Source: Monodelphis domestica (lineage: Eukaryota; Chordata; Mammalia; Didelphimorphia; Didelphidae). From it: 64,000 bases of DNA. How positions within the stretch are numbered: position 1 is the first letter of the stretch; each line of letters starts with the position of its first letter. The position numbers were made by a program, and so were the translations under genes. Shown here piece after piece: positions 33,510-45,194 of the stretch. The notes under the pieces are model-generated. The model did no database searches and had not been told where the DNA came from. It saw only the letters and a list, made by a program, of their open reading frames with translations. Location of the stretch: the NCBI RefSeq assembly GCF_027887165.1, contig NC_077232.1:18554755-18618754 (forward strand), given 5' to 3'.

Positions 33510-34990
33510 GTCCAGACTCTGCCTGAATCACAATGTGGCTTCCAACAAGATCGCAGCACCATTGACATGGTCTTCACGGTGAGTCAAATACAGGAAAAAT
33601 GCCTTGAGCAGAACCTGAATCTCTACATTGTCTTCATAGACTTGATGAAGGCGTTTGACACAGTGAATAGGGATGCATTGTGGGTGATCCTTAGCAAGCT
33701 TGGTTGCCCAGCAAAATTCATCAAACTGATCCAGCTCTTTCATGTCGACATGACAGGGGAAGTCCTATCTGGTGGAGAGACTTCTGATTGCTTCAACATC
33801 TCCAATAGCGTGAAACACGGCTGTGTCTTGCTCCAGTGCTATTCAACCTATACTTCACCCAAGTATTACGACATGCTGTGATGGATCTAGACCTGGGGGT
33901 CTATATCAAATACTGACTGGATGACTCACTATTCGACCTTCGCCACCTGACCGCAAAAATGAAGACAACAAAGAGACATATCCTGGAAGCTCTCTTTGCA
34001 GATGACTGTGCTCTCATGGCCCACCAAGAAAATCATCTTCAAACCATTGTGGACAGGTTCTCCATCGCAACAAAACTGTTTGGCCTGACTATCAGCCTCA
34101 GCAAAACAGAGGTGCTGTTCCAACCTGCACCAGGGAGGCCAACTAAGCATCCCTGCATTACAATCAACAGCACGCAGCTTTCTACCCTCAACACTTTCAA
34201 GTACCTGGGCAGCACCATCGACAACGACGGGTCCCTAGACCACGAGATTAATGCCAGGATCCAAAAGGCCAACCAGGCACTCGGGCGGCTGCACTCCAAA
34301 GTCCTCCAACACAGAAGTGTAAGCACTGCGACAAAGCTCAAAGTGTATAACGCAGTGGTTCTCAGCTCGCTCCTGTATGGCTGTGAGACATGGACACTGT
34401 ACCGGAAGAATATGAAACATCTGGAGCAATTCCACCAATGCTCACTCCAGTCAATCATGAGGATCCGATGGCAGGACCAAATCACCAATCAGGAAGTCCT
34501 CCACAGAGCCAAATCCACCAGCATCAAAGTAATGGTCCTCAAAACCCAGCCACGATGGACTGGACATGTCATCCGCATGGACCCACAGCGAATACCAAGA
34601 CAGGTTTTCTATGGTGAGCTGTCAGCTGGACTCAGGAAACAAGGTCAACCAAAGAAAACATTCAAGGATCAGCTAAAGTCAAACTTGAAGTGGGCTGGCA
34701 TTACACCAAAGCAATTAGAACTTGCTGCCTCTGTCAGAAGCAGCTGGCGTACCTACATTAACCATGCCGCCACCACCTTTGAAGATGAACGACGTCAACG
34801 TCTTGCCGCTGTATGTGAATGCTGACACAAGGCCACAACTGCACCTCCCGTAACAACTGGCGTCCCATGCCCCATGTGCCACAAGCTCTGTGCCTCAGCC
34901 TTTGAACTTCAAAGCCACATGAGGGTACATCAATAGATGATAATGCCCAAAGACAATTGTCATTCTCAGTCACCAAGAGACTACTACTAA
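33510..34990 (+). mobile_element. RTE-type LINE, 5'-truncated, second copy
   Basis: Plus-strand copy of the same family as 26121-28033, starting inside the reverse transcriptase at LPESQCGF and running to the shared 3' end (CACCAAGAGACTACTACTA). It is truncated about 0.5 kb further in than the other copy. It keeps the complete C-terminal zinc finger that the other copy has partly lost. Confidence 0.88.
33515..34933 (+). pseudogene. RTE reverse transcriptase fragment with C2H2 zinc finger
   Basis: Broken ORF in at least two frames. The first piece (33515-33881) covers palm A (IVFIDLMKAFD) up to the B' region. A frameshift near 33830 precedes the second piece (33959-34825) with LFADDCALMAH, FKYLGSTIDNDGSL and the basic tail. 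A TGA at 34826-34828, probably a decayed CpG arginine codon, precedes a final in-frame stretch ending CPMCHKLCASAF...HMRVHQ. That stretch reads as C-x2-C-x12-H-x3-H. The finger is probably nucleic-acid binding; its role in RTE elements is inference. Confidence 0.85.
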
Positions 34991-35289
34991 ACAAATTAAT
35001 ATATCATTTAAATATATTTTAGCATATGGCTGAATTTATTAAAATAATTATGTTCAATGAAATGTGTAGAACAGAAAATGCTTATGCAATTTGACATAAA
35101 ATGGGAAAAATTTAAGTACTTGCTAGATTAATTCTTTGAACTCTTCCATGATATCCCATATATAATATTTATAATTATTAATTGGAGTTTTATAATTTAA
35201 TATTTAGAATATTGAAAATTACAGAATGAATTAAAATTTTGTATTTCATACTTCTAATTCAACAACCTGAATTTTCTAATGAGTATTTC
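34991..35289. other. AT-rich spacer, nothing recognised
   Basis: Very AT-rich sequence after the RTE tail and before block X3. No repeat family or frame recognised. Confidence 0.5.
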
Positions 35290-37644
35290 CAGCAAAATTT
35301 ATCATTATATTTCTTAAGAGAACACACACATGCACTCACCTGCAGAAACCTACATAAACACATACATATAACATGAACTGGGTCTGTGTGATCCCAGATT
35401 ATGATCTACAATTTCTGAGGCCTTATACATTATGCTCCAGGTAAACCAATTAGAAAACTTTGCATGTTGTCTTTCTAAATTTTATCTTGTGGCATTTAAC
35501 TAAAAACTTTAGCCAATTGAGATATTTTTGAGTCTTGAATGGACCACACAGTTAGTAAGTCTTCCCACCTAGCTTTTTTAATGTCATAAGTTGATAAATG
35601 TGAGGATATTTGTTTGTCCAAGTAAATGATTAATTAATTCAATTCCACCATAATTTACCAAGCCACTATCTTGAGATTGGCACAGTTCTTAATTTGGAAA
35701 AACAAAGAAATATTTTATTTCTTTATGAGAAACCATGAGGAACTGATGAGGAAACAAATTCTATTTGTTGAAACTATATATAATATTTTATTTTGAATAT
35801 TATATATAAATATATGAACAAAATATATATGACCAATAAATATAAGGGAATTTTGCAGCAAGGAGGACATACTAAGAGGTAGGAGCTTAGGAAAGACTTT
35901 TGCAACATGACTAGTGAGCCTTGATTTACTCCTTATTTGGTTTAAGTCTTCAACAAACTCTGACTCTGCCACACTGTGCTTTTCCCTGTCTTTCTTCACA
36001 TTTTGTCCTCAAGTTCAGGAGTAGCAAATATGTCAAAGGCTCTACTTAAATCTAGCGAGTGTTCTCCTCCCTTACCAATAAAATAGAGCTTTGAGGGCAA
36101 GTATCCTTGAAGCTCAGAATCTGCATGATTAGATGGAGGTCATGGCAAACCGGTAAAGTGGAAAATCTGAGTAGATTATAAAAAGGAAGAGACTTAATAT
36201 CAATAATAATGAGAATATAATTTGTAATTTAGATAGGAATATATCCTCATAATTGTCCTGAGAATTAGTGCATGTTTGAAAATATACTGATTTATATTTC
36301 ACAAATAAGGAAATCAGGCTTTATTCAGGATAAATTATGCCTAAAGTTTCACAGTAACCTCTAATTCCACCCCAAACCTTCTACCACCAAATTCAGTGAT
36401 CTTTTCCAGAGCCTTCCTGGTGGATATCTTTGCACTACTTCACCTTTGTTTCATTGTCAGTATCACATTTAATCTGACCCAAAATCTGATTGTATTCAGA
36501 TCTGAGATTTTCATACACATGTCAAAAATTAACTGAGTCTTGGAGATGTTAAAAGATTTTGTCCATGTCACATACATAGGCAGAATAGAATCAACTTTTA
36601 CCTCACAACTTAGAATGACAAAATGCCCCTGAGAAAATTTTCTGTGTATACTCATACTTTCCCTCAGTGGTCAAAGAAGAATTTAATGGTTTGTTTTGTT
36701 CATGAGTTGGCAGCTGAACTGCCATGTATCTCCAAGGGACCCATACTTCCTCAGAGATTCAGGTCTCTGAGATCTGGATAAAGTTCCTGTTTCAGCCCTA
36801 ACTTCAGCTCTTGACATTGAAATATTCCACTTTAGTGTTCCATTCAGTGCTACCAGTTTGTATGTCCAGTTCAGTTAGTCATTTATTCATTCATCTGGTT
36901 CCTTTTGAGTTTCCTGAGGCTGATTTGAATGGAGGATAGAAGTGGACATCCTTAACTGGATTGTCATCCATGCCACAGCAATGGCCAGGAGTGACTACTT
37001 TTCCACTAGAAATGTCTGACCTCTTTGTCCCTGTGACCAGGGAGATATTTCTCTAATGTAATCACATGCTTCCGGAGGTTGGAATTTCAGGGTAAAACCC
37101 TGAATATAAAGTTCTTGGCTACCTCTCCTCTCTGGAGTCCTAGCCACCTTTTTCCATATCAAGCCAGTTAGGTTCTAGAATACCCAGTCTAAGTCTTCAG
37201 TGCTTATATAGATAGCAACATGGCATACTAAAAACATTTCTAGACCTGGAAGGAGGAAGAATTGGGAAAAAATCCTCTAATCCACTCACCATTTCTGCAC
37301 TGGTAAGTCAATTGACTTCTTCCATTTCCTTTAAAATGTGCATAATGATATTTGTGGCACACATCTCAAAGGGTTGTTTTGGGGGTCTAATAAAATCATG
37401 TCTGTAACTTGTTTTCCAACATCTAAAAGCTCTAGAAACAACACCTGAGACTTTTCAAGTTCAGGATCCTTCAGTAACTGAGGGAATATTTTCAGTAATG
37501 GTTTACTTTGCAGTCCTAATGAAGACTTAATTAAATAATGTTGGTGATTAATAAATTGTATGCACAGCACTGAATTAAATTTGTGAGAGAGGGGGTTGAT
37601 AACCAAGTTTAGTTGAGACATAGTCCTTGCCATCAATGCTAACA

Positions 37645-37790
37645 ACTCACATTTATATAGGACTTAAATATTTGCAAAAGCATTTCAACTCTCTTCTCAT
37701 TTGAATCTTCTGAGAACTATGTGAGATGAATATTATCATTATTATCCTCATTTTTATGGCTCAATAGATTGACATTGATTGACTTAAAAG
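37645..37790 (-). repeat. MIR-like SINE
   Basis: Paralog of the MIR at 24430-24640 (ACTCACATTTATATAGGACT, ATTATCCTCATTTTTATGGC). Confidence 0.6.
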
Positions 37791-37797
37791 ACTTTTT

Positions 37798-37850
37798 CAT
37801 ATATACATATTTATATGTATATATGTACATATATATATTTAAATATGTAT
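37798..37850. repeat. AT-rich imperfect microsatellite
   Basis: TATATACATATTTATATG-type repeats, absent from the paralogous position in X2 near 24590, so it expanded after the duplication. Confidence 0.8.
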
Positions 37851-38574
37851 ATATAATTTACCATGATCGGAGGTAGAATTTTAATCCAGTAAATTGCTTG
37901 TAATTCTGACTATTGCTATTTTTGGAATGTTTTCCTTACATCAAACCTAAACTTGTTTCTTCTTAATGCCTACCTTTTCCCTGGGTTCTTACCTTTGAGT
38001 ACAAGTAGGACAAGTCATATCCTTCCACCACATAATAATCCTTCAAATATATAAAAAAATTAATCTCAATCCCTTCCCTGACACCCATATTTTCTCTTTT
38101 CTTGGCTAAACACCCTCAGTTTCTTCCACCAATTCCAAAAAAGTGAGATTTCAAAACCTTTCACCATTTTGAAATTCTTTAGCCAATCAATGTCCTTTTC
38201 TATGTGAACAACATACAACTGAACACATTGGTCCAAGTGCTGAATACTAAAGATCATATTTTGTGTCTGGTTATTGTTCATTTCTGTTCAATATAAAGTC
38301 AAATTCATTTTCTTTCTAGCCATATACGTCCCACAGTTGTGTTGGGGAAGAAATGATCCAATGGATTTAAAATACTTTGTGAAATTTAAAGAGGCTCCTG
38401 TGGTACATGGGATAGAGCTGTGCGAACAGAATTAAGAAGCCCCATGTTGAAACTCATCCTCAGACATGATATAACCCTGGGAAAGTCACTTAATCTTTGT
38501 TTGCCTAAGTTTCATCTGCTTCAAAATGTATTTGTTTAATAATAGTCAATACACGTCAGAATCATCATGAGAAT

Positions 38575-39538
38575 TGTAAACCTCAAATTTCCTTAGACTT
38601 ATAAATGTTGGTAATTTCACCATTGGGATATTTCATACTTGGAAAATTTCTTACTGATAGTCTATTGGAATGGGAATCCCATTGGCATGGGAGGTTCCTT
38701 CTCTTCCCTTCTTAAGATTACTTTAGGACAGAAACCTTTTGCTGAACAATGGAAATGACTTTGACCTATGCTTAAGCATAGAACAGGAATTTCTTTGAGC
38801 CTTGATTGATTTTAGAATTGATACAATGGAGATACTTGGAATAAATCTCCACACTATTCAGTCCTAATAGGATTGAGTAAGGGCTGCAGCCTAGATCAAA
38901 ATTTAATTATTCCAACCTCTACCATACTCAAGTTAACAGGATTTAGAAAGGGCTGTAGCAAAGGAGTAAAGATTTAATCATTTGAAAATATGACCTTCAA
39001 CAGACATGTGCAAAAGCCAGAAACCTCTGGGCGGTCCTGGGTTAAGCGAGAGCCTCCATTGACAGGGAAATTGATGAACAGGGATTGGTAGATGTGAGGA
39101 CTGAGGGGAGGCAACTTGGAGGGTTTCCTTAAAGATAGGGGGTCTGAAGACTCTAGAGAGGGGTTGAGGTTTTGGTCGGTGTGGTTCCTGGGCTCTGAGA
39201 AGGCTTGCTCTGAAGGAAGCTGAAGGTGGGGGCCCCTGAGACTGTTTCTCCATTTTGGACACGTGAGTAATAGGGACTGGTCTCTTTTCTTTGCTCCAGC
39301 TATCTAAGGGCTTGGGCCTTTTGGCCCAGCCTAAACAGAAGGGGTATTTAAGCCCTATTCCCTTCTCTCCCCTTTCTCTCTCTCTCTCTATCTCTAATTC
39401 CTTTCTTACTCCTATTGTAATTAAACTCCAAAAAAGGCTGACGGCTGACTTAAGTTTTCATTTAGGAATTACATAGCTGATTCCTTGGCGACCTTAAATT
39501 AATATATATCAGTCTTTTAAAGTGATTCCCTTGTTACA
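38575..39538. mobile_element. Solo LTR (class I ERV type), 964 bp
   Basis: LTR fossil starting TGTAAACC and ending TTGTTACA, with a 4-bp target duplication GAAT at 38571-38574 and 39539-39542. X2 has the uninterrupted sequence near 25425, so it inserted after X2 and X3 separated. It carries a CT-rich stretch at about 39365-39395 and a G-rich 39010-39250 region. Open stretches in the G-rich region look fortuitous. Confidence 0.85.
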
Positions 39539-39689
39539 GAATCAAGTAATATTATGTCAAAGTGTCTGGTATGGTACTTGTTACATAATTTATGCTATAG
39601 AAATATTCCCTCACTTCCCTTCACTAATAGAGCTTCTAGTTTTCATTGTCTTTTTTACTTAAAATTTATTTTTTCAATTCCATATAGAA

Positions 39690-40482
39690 ACAATTTTTTT
39701 TTCCTTTTAATTTTATTTATTTTTTATTTTTAACTAATTAATTAATTTAGTCAAATTGGAACATTATTTCTTGGTTACAAGAATAATATTTCTTCCCTCC
39801 CTCAACACTTCCCATAACTGATGTGCAATTCCACTGGGTATTACATGTGTCCTTCATTAAAACCTATTTACATGTTGTTGATGTTTGCACTAGGATGATC
39901 ATTTAGAGTCTACATCCCCATTTATATTCCCTTTTATCCATTTTATCAAGCAGTTGTTTTTCTTCAGTGTTTCAACTCCTACAGTGTTTCCTCTGAATGT
40001 AGATAGTGTTCTTTCTCATAAGTCCTTCAAAATTGTCCTGGATCATTGCATTGCTGGTAGTAGAAACATACATTATGTTCTATTGTACCATGGTATATCA
40101 ATTTCTGTGTATAATGTTCTCCTGGTTTTGTTCCTCTCACTCTGCATCAATTCCTAGAGGTTGTTCCAGTTCCCATGAAATTCCTCCACTTTATTATTCC
40201 GTTGAGCACAACAGTATTCCATCACCACCATACACTGAAAATTATTCAGCAATGCCCCAATTGAAGGGCATCCCCTCATTTTCCAATTTTTTGCCACCAC
40301 AAAGAGTGCAGCTATGAATGTTCTTGTACAAGTCTTTTTTCCTTATAATCTCTTTGGGGTACAAACCCAGCAGTGTTATGGCTTGATCAAAGGACAGTTT
40401 TTTAGTTTCCTTTGGGCATAGTTCCAAATTGCCCTCCAGAAGGGTGGATCAATTCACAACTCCACCAGCAATGAATTAGTGT
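39690..40482 (-). mobile_element. L1 LINE 3' end, 5'-truncated
   Basis: Minus-strand L1 covering the 3' UTR (T-rich at 39690-39730, then CTTCCCTCCCTCAACACTTC) and the C-terminal codons of ORF2 (reverse strand of 40242-40427, [12 protein letters not shown]). It stops at 40482. Private to unit 3. Confidence 0.85.
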
Positions 40483-41879
40483 AGAAAGAAATTACAACAA
40501 CCTGCTATTACCTAGTCTATGTCATTGGAATAAGGGAGTAACCTTTCCGGAACCATATTCTCTTTGAGTCCCCTGCCTACATGTTATGTGAAGATTGGAT
40601 TTAGCTATTTCCTGATTGTAATAATGAAGATACTTAGCTCTTCCTTTATAGGGAAGCTAGAATTGTAAGCTACAATCTATTTTTAGATTTATCTCCAAAA
40701 GGTGAATTTACAACAATTAATTTTTAAGTTACCTTGGAAGCTAGATTTCTATTTGTGTGTCAAAGATTTTAATTCATCTTCCTTGAGAGGGACCTGAATA
40801 TGCTACAAGGATGTTTTATTTTCCAACTTTCATTCTTCCTAATTAACCAGTTCTGACCATCCTGACTTGAGATTCTCTGATTTGGTTTTCTAGAATATTT
40901 TCAAGGTGAATCTTGTTCTAGAGTGAAAGTGGCAGCCCTTCTCAGAGCTCCCATGGAAACATTTTCTGGCATCTCATGGTGGCAAAGATCAATTAAGTAT
41001 TCTAAGTGTAAGTGACTGATGAATGGCAGGACCTTCCAAGCTCTGATGGCTTTTACTCTGGGCTGTTATTACTCTGGATTTGTCTGTTGCACAAAGGCTA
41101 CCTTAGCTTAGTAAAGAGAGGGAAGGCTACCACTGGTCAATCAGTGAGTGATATTTAGAGTCTACTACTGTATCCCAGGCATTGTGCCAAACCTGGAGAA
41201 TACAAAGGAATGGTAGGGGCCCTGTTCTCCTTTGCACTGGATATTGAAAACAATGAAGTGAGGCTACAGAGTCAAGGTGGAAGGGTCTGAAAGCAAAAGC
41301 TTGAACCACCCTGGGGATCCCCTATGCCCAAACATAAAATAACACTTCAGAATGAAAGCTGGATTGTCAGAACAAACAAGAAGTCAGAGTGAAGCAACTT
41401 TCTTGCAGAAAACATCTTGAAAATTAGGCAGAGAGTGCCTGGCTCACTGGGGTGTGATGGGAACAAAGCTCCCAGAAAGGCCACACAGCTTGTAGCAAGG
41501 CTTCTCCAAGTATTACTGGCATAAGCCAACAGCCAGTCCCATCCCTCAGTCCACATATACTATCTCAGGGTTCTTCAAGTGGGTCCAGTTCAACCTTGAG
41601 AACATGAAACCCTGTCTAACCTAAGAGAGTGAAACTCCACACACATCCCTTAAAGTTCCAAAGCCCAGATCAAGCCTGCAGTGAGAATCCAAGCCTTAGC
41701 ACAGGGCAGTGAATGGTGCACCTGGCTGGTTCAGGCCTAGATAATACTCTGAGCCCTGTCAGATAAAGATAAATCTAATCAAAATACAAATAAGAAAGAT
41801 ATGGAATGAATGAAATTTTAGAAAAGTTATAATTAAAAGTTTTCTGGAGGAAATTGAATTAAGTTAAATATCTAAGAAT
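40483..41879. other. Unclassified sequence without paralog in the window
   Basis: No match to the other units. The part 41130-41770 is GC-richer than its surroundings and has the look of a repeat UTR or an old LTR, but no family motif is certain. Short open frames have no recognisable product. Confidence 0.5.
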
Positions 41880-41985
41880 ACAAACCATTCCCCAAATGAC
41901 AAAGAGTCAAAGCATATGAATAGGCAGTTTTCATTTGAAGAAATCAAACCTATTATCATATGAAAAAATGTTCTAAACCACTCTA
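41880..41985 (+). mobile_element. L1 ORF2 sliver
   Basis: About 100 bp matching 59190-59280 of the truncated L1 (AACCATTCCCCAAATGACAA, then ATGAATAGGCAGTTTTCATT). Confidence 0.7.
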
Positions 41986-42900
41986 TTTTTAAAACTTTTA
42001 CTTCCCTTCTTAGAATTAATGATATGTAATTGTTCTAAGGCAGCAGAATGGTAAAGACTAGCCAATGGAGGTTCAGTGTCTTGCCCAGGGTGACAGTGTA
42101 ATGGAGGGTGGTTTTGGAGATGTATTAGATGTTTAATTATAGGCCAGTATCAGAAAGATAACTGTTTTGGGAAGGCCAACTGTTGGCTGGCAGGCTAACA
42201 GGTCCAGTCCATGCAGAGCCTGTCCTGAGGTAGCAAACACAGACAACTGTATAACAGGGACATTTGTTGGATTCATTAAACTAGGGAAAGTGAAAAGGGG
42301 ATTTGGATAATTCTAAGCTAATGTCAGCTACCCAAATGCCCCCAGTTCTAAATGTCCTGTCACCAAGAGTCTTCACAGATTTAAATTACACTGATCCTTC
42401 CCTATCTGTCTAAAGATCCCAGACACTAATAAAAATAAACCCAAAGTAACCAAAACCCCTCCCTTTTGATAGTAATAGAGGTAGTGGGTTTGCCCAGTTA
42501 GGCAAGACAGGACCCAGTAGAGATCCTGGACGCAGAAGGGCCCACAGACCTAATCTTACAGACAAATGACCCAGAGTGGTTCAAGATCAAACCAGTAAGC
42601 TCAGTAGATGACAAGCCAGGAGGTTAGCAGGTAGGATGGGAAAGATAAGGTAGAAACAGCCACTAAGGGAAAGCAGCCAGTCTCTCCTGGTCAAACCACT
42701 AAATATCCAGCACACTTCCCACCCCACACAAATTCTAGAATTGTTTCTCTGCATCTCTATCTCCCTGCAGACCTACCTCATATGCTCAAATCCTCTCTTC
42801 CCTACAACAATAGCTAGGAAGTGTCTGAGGCCAGATTTGAACCTAGGACCTTGTCTCTAAGTCTGACTCTCAATGAACTAAATTATCCAGTTGTTCCCTT
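41986..42900 (-). repeat. tRNA-derived SINE split by a solo LTR (paralog)
   Basis: Minus-strand SINE halves at about 41986-42096 and 42810-42900, the paralog of 5475-6330. More of the SINE survives on the left here than in unit 1. Confidence 0.78.
42097..42809. mobile_element. Solo LTR, ~713 bp (paralog of 5530-6229)
   Basis: Same LTR and same insertion point as unit 1. The right-hand target copy ATAG (42810-42813) is intact; the left-hand copy reads ACAG. Confidence 0.8.
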
Positions 42901-42904
42901 TCAT

Positions 42905-43800
42905 TGATTAGGAAATACAAATTAAAACAACCCAGAGATACTGTCATACATTTATCAATATAGCCAATATTAATGGAAATTGATAAATTTGAAGATCATA
43001 TGGCAAAACTGGGACACTAGTGCATTGTTGTTGTAGTTGTGAACTGGTCCAACCATTCTGGATGACAATTTTTAAGTGTGCCTAAAGGGATATAAACCTG
43101 TGCATATCCTTTGCTCACTACTGGATCTGTATAACAAAAATAGCATGAAAAAGGGGAAAAGACCTACATATAGAACAATATATTTAACAGCTCATTCTTT
43201 GTGGGCAAAGATTTGGAAATTGAAGGAATTTCAATTATTTGGGGAATGGCTGAATAAATTGGATTAAACGTTGGTAATATAGCATACTGAGTTATAAGAA
43301 ATGATAATCAGGAGGATTTCAGAAAAAGCTGCAAAGACTTACATCAACTTATGTGGAGAAAAATAAGCAGAACCAGGAGAACATAATATGCAATAACAGG
43401 AAACACGTGGGATAATCAGCTGTGAAAGACTTTGCTACACAGTAATATAATGAATGAACTGGGACAATTCTGAGGGATGACTGACACAGAATGCTGTCTG
43501 CCTCCAGAGAAATGAATGTTAACAGTTGGAGGCAGATCAAAGCATCCTATTTTTCACATTAGTATATTGGGTTTCTTTTGAGGGAGGTTGGTTTTATATG
43601 AGTCTTCCCTCACATCAATGACCAATATGGAAGCATGTTTCTCATGATAACACATGCCTAACCCAGATCTAATTATAGGAAGGGGATGGATGGCAGGAAG
43701 ACAATTTGAATCTTTTAATTTCAGTAAATGTACATTGAAATTTGTTATTACATGTAATTGGGAAAATAATATACATTTGAATTAAAAGGTAAAGATTAAT
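42905..43800 (+). mobile_element. Old L1 3'-end fragment (paralog)
   Basis: Counterpart of 6335-7220, equally decayed. It predates the duplication. Confidence 0.7.
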
Positions 43801-43982
43801 ACATCATTCTCTCTAAAAATCTTGATGAATGATTTGAGGTACCCAGTATAATTTCTATAACAGCAATCTAGATGTTCTTAGACACTTAATTCTCTTTTTC
43901 TACCATCCAAATAAGTTATTTCTATGACTATGTTTTATATCTTGGAGTAATTCATCATGAATTGTTGATTTTTTGTAATGGT

Positions 43983-44000
43983 TACTCTTTTTTATTCCAG
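43983..44000 (+). promoter_or_regulatory. Splice acceptor upstream of OR2
   Basis: CTCTTTTTTATTCCAG with AG at 43999-44000, matching the site upstream of OR1 (7426-7427) and 20 bases before the first ATG. Confidence 0.65.
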
Positions 44001-44020
44001 GATAATGATATCACTCTAAA

Positions 44021-44974
44021 ATGACATTTATGGAGAACACGTCTGAAGTGAATGTCTTCATCCTTACAGGATTAACAGATGACCCAGGGCTTTATATTCC
44101 TCTTTTCATAATGGTCACCCTCATCTATCTCATCACCCTGATAGGGAACCTGGGGATAGTAGCTCTGATCTCCTGGGATTCCTGTCTCCATACTCCTATA
44201 TACTTTTCCCTCAGGAATCTATCTCTGGTAGATTTTGGTCTTTCCTCAACCATTATTCCCAAGGTGATGACCGGGCTCCTCACAGGGGACATGGTCATCT
44301 CTTATAATGGATGTGCTACTCAGTTGTTCTTTTTGGGGGGCTTTGCTACTATTGAAAGTTACATGTTAGCCTTTATGGCCTATGATCGTCATGCCACTGT
44401 GTGTAGACCCCTACATTATAACACTATCATGACATCAAAAATGTGTGCATATGTGATAAGCGGGGGTCACATCTGGGGATTTCTGTCCTCCTCCATCTTC
44501 ATAGGAAGTATTTTTAGCCTTTCCTTCTGCAGGTCCAATGTAGTCAATCACTTTTTCTGTGATAGTCCCCCTCTCTTAATTCTATCTTGCTCTGAAATTC
44601 ATATCACTGAATCAATAATCTTCATCTTAGGATCATTAAATATATCCCTCCCATTTCTTGTCATCTTTTTCTCTTACTTGTTCATCTTCATCACTGTCCT
44701 GAAGATCCGATCTGCTAATGGGCGCCAGAAAGCCTTCTCTACCTGTGCTTCCCATCTCACAGCAGTGTTCATATTTTATGGGACAATCATCTTCATGTAC
44801 TTCCGACCCAGCTCAAGCCATTCAATGGACTCAGACAAAATGGCATCAGTATTCTACACCATGGTTATCCCTATGTTGAATCCTCTCATCTATAGTCTGA
44901 GAAACAAAGAAGTTAAGAATTCTTTCAGAAAGGCTTTGAGGGGACACCAACTTCAATTTGATCATCCTTTTTAA
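44021..44974 (+). CDS. Class II olfactory receptor (OR5-like), copy 2
   Basis: Intact 317-residue OR, colinear with the gene at 7448 without indels and differing at about 42 residues. Expected to be an odorant-sensing GPCR of olfactory neurons. It keeps NTS at 6-8, GN at 42-43, Cys98, MAYDRHATVC at 119-128, KAFSTCASHL and PMLNPLIYSLRN. Like its paralog it has DRH in place of DRY. The usual PMYF near the end of the second helix is PIYF, followed by S in place of F. Seven of the differences fall within residues 102-115 at the start of helix 3. The second Met (44030) is the likelier start. No breaks are seen, so it is probably functional. Confidence 0.95.
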   Translation: MTFMENTSEVNVFILTGLTDDPGLYIPLFIMVTLIYLITLIGNLGIVALISWDSCLHTPIYFSLRNLSLVDFGLSSTIIPKVMTGLLTGDMVISYNGCATQLFFLGGFATIESYMLAFMAYDRHATVCRPLHYNTIMTSKMCAYVISGGHIWGFLSSSIFIGSIFSLSFCRSNVVNHFFCDSPPLLILSCSEIHITESIIFILGSLNISLPFLVIFFSYLFIFITVLKIRSANGRQKAFSTCASHLTAVFIFYGTIIFMYFRPSSSHSMDSDKMASVFYTMVIPMLNPLIYSLRNKEVKNSFRKALRGHQLQFDHPF

Positions 44975-44984
44975 TTGGAGAAAA

Positions 44985-44990
44985 AATAAA
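44985..44990 (+). promoter_or_regulatory. Possible AATAAA polyadenylation signal
   Basis: AATAAA close after the OR2 stop, conserved with OR1. Its closeness to the stop makes its use doubtful. Confidence 0.3.
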
Positions 44991-45194
44991 TTTCTACCTT
45001 CCTCCTTCTGTGATCCAGTCCCCATTATGTCTATTTTTCTTATTCACCCAGAAGTGTGATCCACATTTTTCCAAGAGTAACACCATGTAGCAGCAGATGC
45101 CAGATTCAGAATTAAGGAAGTCTTGAATTTAAATTATGTTTCTGACACTTTCATGAGTGTAACATTAGGCCCATACTGTGTAACCTAGGGAAAC

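Larger units (their letters stand above)
35290..39655 (+). other. Duplicated block X, copy 3
   Basis: Matches X1 (1140-2400) over its first 1.3 kb and X2 (22800-25560) further on. Interrupted by a solo LTR at 38575-39538 and ended by an L1 fragment. Contains a MIR at 37645-37790 and an AT-rich microsatellite at 37798-37850. The left 0.7 kb is absent from X2. No gene. Confidence 0.75.

Noticed and set aside
38978-39262. 94-codon minus-strand open frame
   Set aside because: Inside a solo LTR, with no domain and no paralog.
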